Part shown: positions 57,191-64,000 of the stretch, piece after piece
Numbering within the stretch: position 1 is the stretch's first letter
Layout of the letters: each line of letters begins with the position of its first letter
Source of the DNA: [Phialemoniopsis] sp. UDSM-2020
Lineage: Eukaryota; Ascomycota; Sordariomycetes; Thyridiales; Thyridiaceae
Length of the DNA: 64,000 nucleotides
Assembly (NCBI GenBank): GCA_018873225.1
Contig: JAEILZ010000003.1
Location: 2,790,001-2,854,000, forward strand
Direction: 5' to 3'
Translations under genes and position numbers: made by a program
Notes under the pieces: generated by a model
The model's database searches: none
The model's input: only the letters and a program-made list of their open reading frames with translations
Told to the model about the DNA's origin: nothing

Positions 57191-57420
57191 ACTTAAAGGG
57201 CCTCCTTTGAGCACCAAAGCTTTGAGAACTGAAATTTGAGCCAAACACAGCACGCGCTAGAGACCTGTAGCGCTCGGGTCAGTGGAGATGCTCGCTGCCA
57301 AAACCCCCACCTTCAGCGGGTCCGCCTACTGAGCCACTGATGCGAGCCTGGCCGGGTCAGCAGCCGAACATCACCGGCAGAAAACTGCTTCCCTGACATC
57401 ATATCATTGAGCCGACCCTT

Positions 57421-57462
57421 ATGCGCCTTTCACCTTCAACCCCGACACTCCAGTCAGAATAA
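57421..57462 (+). promoter_or_regulatory. uORF of 13 codons before the 57539 gene
   Basis: ATG at 57421, TAA at 57460-57462. A second uORF, ATG TAC TAG, follows at 57498-57506. Both would be met first by scanning ribosomes if the transcript begins upstream of 57421, and would reduce translation of the main frame. Confidence 0.35.
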
Positions 57463-57538
57463 TTACCTGGTCCCAGCGGGAGACCTGCGCAACCTTCATG
57501 TACTAGCTCGAGGCCTTCCTCCCTCGACATCGGGCCTG

Positions 57539-58431
57539 ATGTCCGCTCCGAACCGCATCGTACGATCGCAATCCCATGTTGTGAGCCCGTCCTCCCTCGG
57601 CCGTCTGCGCTCCATCTTCACCGGCAGGGCGGCCACGCAGACCGGCTCAACCCTGCGGCCGACAAAATCCCTTGTCACACTCCAAGAAGCGAATCCGCGA
57701 AACCTGCCCGACCTCTGGTTCAGCTCTACCATCCCGCGACACAGTGGCCCTCCAGGTCCCGAGGGCAGGAAACCTCAGGACGAGCGCAATGTCAAGCTAG
57801 GCAAGAGTAGGTCGAGCTATAGGAAGACAATCAGAGTTAATCATGTACTAAAGTGGTCTCTGTAGCTTTGCGCATACTCCAAGAGCGCCTCCCGACTCTC
57901 CTACAGTCACCCTTACCACAAGAGATCCTCTCGCCATACATCTCTCTACACCTCTTTCCCTCGACACACCCACACCTCCCGACCGTTTCTGGCCGAGTGG
58001 CATATATTGCTGCGTTATGGACCTCGCCCATAGCGTGGAACAGAGTGCCAATTGTGGGCAATGTGAAGCTCGAGATCATGTCCGAGCGCATGGTAAAGCA
58101 GCCGCTACACTTCTCGCCCAAGAGACAGGGCGCGGTCGGTGAGCAGCTCGTAGTCCGGTGGCGGACGATAGGCAAGACCAAGGGGTGGGGGCTCACGCCC
58201 AAAGACGAATCAAAGGAGTTCACCGGACTGTTCATCTTCGAGTTTGACAATGACGGGAGGGTGTTAAGCCATACCATCGAGCACGTCCAGGAGGGTGGCG
58301 AATGGGAGAACGGAGTCGGTGCGAAAGTGGTGGGACTGACGGACTGGCTCCTCGGCGGCATCAGAGGCGGGAGAGAAGGAGACAGCACGCCGTGTCCGGC
58401 ATTTCATGGACCCAACTCGAGCAGGAGGTAG
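57539..58431 (+). CDS. Uncharacterised protein, probably mitochondrial
   Basis: Exons 57539-57806 and 57866-58431; 834 nt, 277 aa. Residues 1-60 (MSAPNRIVRSQSHVVSPSSL...) hold many Arg and Ser and almost no acid, like a mitochondrial presequence. The core (about 95-245) is ordered, with ALWTSPIAWNRVPIVGNVKL, FSPKRQGAVGEQLVVRWRTI and GLFIFEFDNDGRVLSHTIEH. The last segment, a strand with D/G turn then IEH, resembles NTF2/SnoaL-like folds, but this is only an impression. The 59-nt intron joins LGK to TLRILQERL in phase. Two short uORFs lie in the leader. Function unknown. Confidence 0.8.
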
Positions 58432-59142
58432 CCTTGACCAACTCGCTGCGGAGTCAGCGCCGGAGAGAAAACCACGATGTATGATAAAAGACCTGTCCAA
58501 ACCGAAGGGTCAAGAATGAAGGGAAAGAAACCCCTCTCAGCATTGTAACAGCACCTGTAGTCCTAGCATAATCTACTCAAGAACCGAATCCAATGGAAAC
58601 ACTTATCACTGTCAAGTGTGCCAGGGAATAAATATTACGAAGGGGAGGACTGGTTCCCTTTTCCTTTGGATGCACAATATAGCATAAATGGAGTGTCCCA
58701 AGGAAAGATGGCCCGGCTGTGTTGACGCCGAATCAGAATGAGTCGCTCACAAAGTCTTGGCGTCTGTCATGAAGGCCAGACCAGCGGGAATCAAGTGGCG
58801 TCGAGGTGGCCACTTATACACGTTGAAAAGCCAGCTTTCCGAGCTGCAAGCCGTGCCAGTCGATTCTCTTTAAAAGCTGTCAACAATCTAGGCCTAATGC
58901 CCCAGAAACGATTCCTCCCCAAGTCTTGGCCTCTCCACAAACTCGCCCTCTCCACAAACTCGCCCTCTCCCCATCTCATTCCCCCCCAAACACCGCCACC
59001 AAAGCCTCACAAGCCACACATCACCATCTTAACAATCTGCCAAGGAGATCAACTTTAATCCGCCCTTTTAATGATTAATTAGCATCACTTTCGCTCCAAT
59101 TCTCCTGGCGCTGGACATAGATTTCCATCAGTGGACAATCAG
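58432..59142. other. Intergenic region
   Basis: 711 bp between two plus-strand genes. A duplicated unit, CTCCACAAACTCGCCCTCTC, occurs in tandem near 58930-58970, and the following DNA is C/A-rich, probably the leader of the 59143 gene. No gene seen. Confidence 0.5.
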
Positions 59143-60039
59143 ATGGACTTCCTCCCGCCGCCCAGGCGTGGAAGCAGTGACGACGACGACAACAACACCG
59201 ACTTTTGGCTCGAGTTCCAGACCGCCAGCGACGGCCTGCACGGACCGGGCTCCACCAATGCGCCGGGGGCTCCGACCGCCTTCCCCCGCTTCCCGGACCT
59301 GCCCCCGGAGCTCCGCCTCCGCGTCTGGGAGCTTCTGCTGCAGCCCCGCGTCGTCATCGCCGCCTGCCTCAGCCAGGCCACCGAGTCCGCCAAGCGCGCC
59401 CAGCTCGCCGAGCGACGGGGCGGCCGCCATGCGCCTCGCTCGACGCCGGCCCTGCTACACGCCTGCGCCGAGAGCCGCGCACTCGGCCTGCGTCACTACG
59501 AGCTGACCTTTGCGTGGCAGACGCCGCGCATGCTGGCCTCGTCCGGCAAACGCCGCCGCCGGCGCTCCTCCTCCTCCTCCTCCTCCTCGCCCCGGACCCA
59601 GCAGCAGGCGCGCGTGTGGTTCAACTACGCCCTCGACGCCCTCTTCTTGCTCGGCGACCTCGAGCCCTTTGACAGCTACGGCTTCAACACGCCCATGGTC
59701 TACTTCCTGCGGCGCGAGGACACGCGCCGCGTCCGCCACGTCGCCTGCGCCTTCGAGGAGCTGCGCTACGGCGAGCTCGAGGCCGACCAGATCTTTGCCT
59801 GTCTCTTCCACGTCGTCGACCGCTTCCCCGGGGCCGCGCGCCTGCTCATCACGAGCACCGACGCCGACCTCGAGCGCGGCCGCGCCGTGCTCTCGGCCGA
59901 GGCCGACAACAACATCATGCAAAAGATCTGGCGCGGCTGGGTCAGCGGCACCTCGGTCGTCACGTCGTCGCTGGCTGACAAGCAGATCCTCATGATCAGA
60001 GAAGACGAACTGGATTGTTTCATCCGTGAACCTTGCTGA
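59143..60039 (+). CDS. 2EXR (F-box-like) domain protein
   Basis: Intronless, 298 aa. The 2EXR motif is clear: FPRFPDLPPELRLRVWELLL near residues 45-66, then a Cys/His-containing segment with ALLHACAESRALGLRHYELT. The family is greatly expanded in filamentous fungi and its role is unknown; the first part resembles an F-box. A run of Arg then Ser (about 135-150) is low complexity. Base use is very GC-rich (nearly all codons end in C or G), far above the flanking DNA. The frame opens earlier only from a GTG, so the ATG at 59143 (MDFLPPPRRG) is used. No targeting signal. Confidence 0.88.
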   Translation: MDFLPPPRRGSSDDDDNNTDFWLEFQTASDGLHGPGSTNAPGAPTAFPRFPDLPPELRLRVWELLLQPRVVIAACLSQATESAKRAQLAERRGGRHAPRSTPALLHACAESRALGLRHYELTFAWQTPRMLASSGKRRRRRSSSSSSSSPRTQQQARVWFNYALDALFLLGDLEPFDSYGFNTPMVYFLRREDTRRVRHVACAFEELRYGELEADQIFACLFHVVDRFPGAARLLITSTDADLERGRAVLSAEADNNIMQKIWRGWVSGTSVVTSSLADKQILMIREDELDCFIREPC

Positions 60040-60471
60040 TCCTCTGCTGGCGCGTAAGTGGGTGAGAATTAGAGTTTCTGCGATGAGATAGAAGAGGCTT
60101 GGGAAGTCTGACTTGCTCACTCATAGACCGCGGTTTCATTGTAGTCTGGGGAAAGATGAGATCTTCACTTTTCAACGGCCGTTGATGAAACAACAAGCAC
60201 CTTATGCGACAATTTGTAAGGTGATTTAACGAGTAATGACGAAGATTATATGGATTTAATATACGAGAGATACCCGACGCGTAATAAACATCAATGTTTG
60301 GACTCAATTTGCCTTTATACGTATTTTAGATTGGTTCTATAAATCAGAAAGAAACAGTGGTTATAAGCAGAGGGTATCAAGAACTCCTATCTACACAGAG
60401 TTGCAACTAAAATGAGCGCATTCTGGCCTGGGATCGATGCGGCCGTTCCCGTCCGACAACTAGATGCACGA
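60040..60471. other. Shared 3' region
   Basis: 432 bp of AT-rich DNA between convergent stops of the 2EXR and MFS genes. No gene seen. Confidence 0.5.
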
Positions 60472-63018
60472 TCATAGTCTAGTAGCCGGTGCTGACTCTT
60501 GACTGACTACAGCATTCTTTTCCGTGTCCTCGTGGGCGATTGTCGTCGGACTGCCTTTGCCCCTGACGACATAAAGGAGGTATGGCTCGGACACAATATG
60601 ATCTTGACCGCGGCTGGGGCCGAGTTCCTCGCCTTCTTGCTTCTTCTCTTTGGCAATGTTGACGTTACCCAAGGCCATGGCTGCGATAATACACTGAGAG
60701 GAAAGTTAGTAGACTGCAACTTTGGCGACTTAGAGGAGACAAGATCTTACAAGAACACAGATTGGCGTGATGGCAACAAAGGCCCAGACGATGCCCATCT
60801 ACATATAATGTTAGTATCCTGGGCTCAGTTCGTTGACTGCATGGACTTCGCAGGTTACTGACCTTGGCTTTCTGCTGAATCGGGGACTTGATCTCCTCTG
60901 GCATTGACGAAAGAGTGTCAAAGTTGCGCAAGGGCGAATCGGATGCGATGCCCGATGTATTGTTGAACACCGTTGACATGATGGTCAAGGCAAGCGTGCC
61001 GCCAAACGGGAGAGCAACTGCCATCAACGACACCACCGTGGCGATGTGATCCGGGAACAGACCGATGGCATGGAGTGAACCTGAAGCGCTGTTATCAGTC
61101 ACGGAGGTCCGGTATCACGATCAAGTCGTTCAGCTACCCATAAACTTACCAGGCATGAACCGAAGTCCCGTCCCTACACCAGTAAGAGCCATCATGCCAA
61201 AGACAGTCGGCGTGTGCTCTGTCCACAGTGCGTAGGCTAGTACGCCGACACCCACTGCCTCCACGATGGAGCCGAGAGCCAGGGGCACGAATGTCTTTCT
61301 CGGATAGACATTACACATGAACATTGCAGCGTAGACTCCCACTAGATGGTTGTCAGTTTTGAACCCCTAATCGGGTTACAGGTCATTCCTTACCTCCTAG
61401 GCCTGGTGTATAAAACAGTAGCTGAACACCTGCCTGATCGGGACTGTACTCCTGATAATTTGTGAGCTAAGAGACCAGGCATATTTCATTGGCTATCCTT
61501 ACCTTGACCATCGTGAAATAAAGGTTGCAAAAGTATAGAACCTGTTCGATGTATTAGCATGACACGCGAACAATATATAAGAAACCATACGTACCGAGTA
61601 CATGGCAGCGCCAGTAGCAAAGTTGATGTAAAATAGAACGCCAATATCTCGCGTGGCAAGCAGCTTCCAAGGGACCATAGGCCTCTGGGCGGGCCATTTA
61701 CGTGCCAGAATCTTTCCGGGAGTCATCTGTCTCTCCCAGACAATGAATGCCAATGTCAAGACGACACCGACGCAAAGAGGCACCAGAACAGCAGCCGTAT
61801 TCCAAGCATAGTCGGCACCTCCCCAGGTCAGGGCCAGAATGATCAACCCGAAGCCGAAGAGAAAGAGTGACTGGCCTCCGGCGTCGATAGTGAGGATGCG
61901 TTGGGAGAAACGGGCGAGGCGGGGTCGGGCGCCGGGATCTTGCGCTTGCTGCTCATCAAGGCCGGGTAGAAGTTGCGCGCCGAGAAGCTCCTTGCGAAGG
62001 ACAAAAATGATCAAGACGATAGCAACTGCACAGATCGGTAGGTTGATACCGAAACACCAGCGCCAGTTGGTGTTTGTAAGATATCCTATCCATTGTGTAA
62101 GTCAAGCAACTTTTGCACCACCGTGGCAACACGATCTAAATAATTACCTCCAATAACGGGACCGATTCCGTAACTGATGCCCGCGGTGAAAGAGAAGATG
62201 GACCAATTCTTGGCGTTCTCCTGCAGAGAGACTTTGTCGGCGAGAATGACCCGGACGATGACGTTCAGTCCGGCACAGCCTAGACCTTGAAAGCCACGGC
62301 CAAGCAACAGGACTGGGAAGGCATGAGTCGGGGCACCGGTGCAGATGGCACTACCAATCATCATGATAATGATTGCGGCTTGTAAGGATGAGTGTCGGCC
62401 GAAAATGTCAGTCAGCTGGCCCCAAAAGGGGATAAAAGCAGCCGAGGTGAGGTTGAAAGCCGATATAATCCAGTTTAGCTGGGAAACCTGGCCTGAGTTG
62501 TGTGAGCGGTGTGTCAGGGGGAGGCTGCCATGCATACTGACCAAAGTCTGCTGCAATCCATGGCAAGGCGCTGGCGATACTGAGATGGGTTGGGTTGTCA
62601 GTCGAGGTTCTCAGGACTGTGGAGGAACTTGAGTTTAGAAACTGGACAACACTAACATGGTGACGTCGAGAGCCTGCAAAGCAAAGGGGAGAATCATTCC
62701 GACGATGATTTTCAGCCGGTAGATGCGAGCACGCTTCTTCTCCTCCTTGCTTCGGCCTGCACCGATAGTCGTTGGCGTTATAGCTTTGGAATTGGCCACT
62801 GTTGGTGCATCCTGCGTCTGGAGTCCAGTCGACGACTGGCTGGTTGTGGGCTGAGCCTCGTGGGGATGTGTTGTTTGGGGATGAATAGTCTGAACCTGAC
62901 TCTCGCAGGGTTGACTATCGTCTTGCGGCGTTCCCAAGGCGGCTGCTTGCTCCTGCTCCCTTGCTTGAGCAGCGGCAGCAGCGCGCTTCTTCTTTACGTA
63001 TCGGTAGAGAACGATCAT
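60472..63018 (-). CDS. MFS transporter, DHA2 family (14 helices)
   Basis: Ten exons on the minus strand: 62657-63018, 62542-62579, 62148-62492, 61595-62085, 61503-61541, 61394-61451, 61150-61341, 60863-61080, 60751-60798, 60472-60693; 2013 nt, 670 aa. The N-terminal 95 residues are cytosolic, Gln/Ala/Thr-rich. The carrier starts at LKIIVGMILPFALQALDVTI. Motif A appears as WGQLTDIFGRHSSLQ and motif C as ISYGIGPVIGGYL. Hydrophobic segments through MGIVWAFVAITPICV fit 14 helices, as in proton-driven drug and secondary-metabolite exporters. The substrate cannot be told, and no biosynthetic gene is adjacent. Nine introns of 49-77 nt leave microexons of 38, 39, 48 and 58 nt; each join is in phase and restores known motifs. 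The frame runs upstream only from a TTG, so the ATG at 63018 is used. Confidence 0.92.
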
Positions 63019-64000
63019 TTTGCTGTTGGTGCCCTGTGGTTGCTGAGTTGTCGTGTCAGAACGCAAGTATTTATATCAACCAAATCAAGTCGACAAATAC
63101 CAGCGCATGAACTTATTCATAACTTGGGGAAAGTGTTGCTCGAAGACCATGTTGGGAGAGGTTGTTTTAAATATCACAAGCACAAGAATGGTTGAGGCTG
63201 ATGCCCAATAACACGAAACACGAAGCCACGCCGCAGAATGCCCAGTAAGCTGCCTCGACAGGAGACGAATCGGGACCGGAGCGAATGCGAGGTCTCCATA
63301 GGGGGGCCGCGCGGAAGGGAAAGGGGGGCAGATGGTGGAGATGGAGGCGGACCGTTGTCACATTTCCGGTCCACTGCTCAGCCTTACCCTTGGATCTGCA
63401 CATAAGAAAATGGAACCTACCGGCAGTGACACAACCTTTTTGAAGGGATTTTGGTGTTGTCCTTGGACGAGGAGAGGTTGGCACCCTCAAAAGACCAGGC
63501 GTTTGGTCCCTATGCGGGCAGAGTGGATGGTTGATCCCGATATTTGTCTTATGCTGTTTTGCGGCAAGGGAACCCAGGACCACAACACAGCCTCCGCTAG
63601 AGAGGAAAGATATGCACGGTTGGCAGCAGGGAAGCTGTGTGTAGACGATGAAAAGAAAATCTTGAAAAGCAGACAAGCATACCATGAAATATCCAGGACA
63701 TAGGCAGGTCGACAGGACTCGAGTCGCTTATAGCTAATCTGGCTCACCACCTTGGTGACCAGGCATACGACAGGCGCTACGTAGACCGTGGTAGCCCATA
63801 CCTAGATAGCCTGTGTCTTACTTCGAGTCGCACGGTATTGGTATGCCGCTGTCGGTGATCTTGTATGTATGCTTTTGAGACAAAGGAGTATGCATCTTTC
63901 TTCCCCATTACGGGCGTGGGCTGCTTCCAAAACAGCCGCCCGAGGTCTCACCTGTTCTCTGCTGGTTTCCCAGGTTTCATCTTGCTCAGTGCGCGGTGCC
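63019..64000. other. MFS upstream region and right edge
   Basis: About 980 bp. The left part should be the MFS promoter. Frames of 60-170 codons on both strands (63167-63750) have no motif. Nothing recognisable up to the window edge. Confidence 0.4.

Larger units (their letters stand above)
56434..57538. other. Divergent region between YPT1 and the 57539 gene
   Basis: 1.1 kb. It holds TACTTAAGTA at 56971-56980, a 10-bp-arm inverted repeat at 57169-57190, and two uORFs just before 57539. The two hairpin-prone elements are listed separately. No gene seen. Confidence 0.45.

Noticed and set aside
1..64000. tRNA or rRNA genes, transposons, CRISPR arrays, biosynthetic gene clusters
   Set aside because: By eye I found no tRNA-like T-loop with matching arms, no transposase or reverse-transcriptase motifs, no long terminal repeats, and no synthase beside the MFS gene. 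A tRNA scan and repeat search would be needed to exclude short or diverged copies.

Overview
The window is nuclear DNA of a filamentous ascomycete, most likely a Sordariomycete. Genes are interrupted by short GT-AG introns, mostly 50 to 130 nt, many with CTAAC/CTGAC-like branch points. Protein types are typical of Pezizomycotina (EF-hand MscS channel, SEY1, CENP-C/Mif2, YME2, EMI1, an SFL1-type HSF, 2EXR protein, 14-helix MFS carrier). Closer placement is not possible from the sequence alone. I see no virus, transposon, CRISPR, rRNA or tRNA gene. I modelled 22 protein genes; every spliced model was joined by hand and checked to keep one open frame with a total length divisible by three.

Layout: 1-3.4 kb holds the tail of a left-edge gene and scattered broken coding-like pieces. 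3.4-7.9 kb has an EF-hand mechanosensitive channel and a five-intron dienelactone hydrolase, tail to tail. 8-14.5 kb is a sparse region with two lineage-specific-looking genes. 14.8-30.5 kb is a dense housekeeping block: cytosolic Hsp70, EMI1-like twin CX9C protein, YME2, CENP-C, RNase H2 catalytic subunit, SEY1 and a fructosamine kinase. 31.8-40.4 kb holds a small Ser/Pro protein, succinyl-CoA ligase beta, a basic nucleolar-like protein and an SFL1-type HSF. 40.4-44.7 kb is the largest gene desert. 44.7-49.1 kb is a divergent pair, CTF4/SepB and a WD40 protein. 51.3-63.0 kb carries a large low-complexity protein, the Rab GTPase YPT1, a conserved-looking unknown, a 2EXR protein and an MFS exporter with nine introns. 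The last 1 kb has no gene I can support.

How the genes work together: there is no biosynthetic cluster or operon. Two loose themes are visible. EMI1-like and YME2 are divergent neighbours and both act in mitochondria. CENP-C, RNase H2A and, about 20 kb on, CTF4 all serve chromosome replication or segregation. SEY1 (ER fusion) and YPT1 (ER-Golgi traffic) are secretory-pathway genes. Hsp70 has a clear heat-shock element. No convincing new multi-gene system was found. The best leads are small: two uORFs before YME2 with one stop overlapping the start codon, a SEY1 intron readable without a stop, an 11-nt first coding exon in YPT1, CGG triplets at helical spacing in a gene desert, and recurring short palindromes in promoters.
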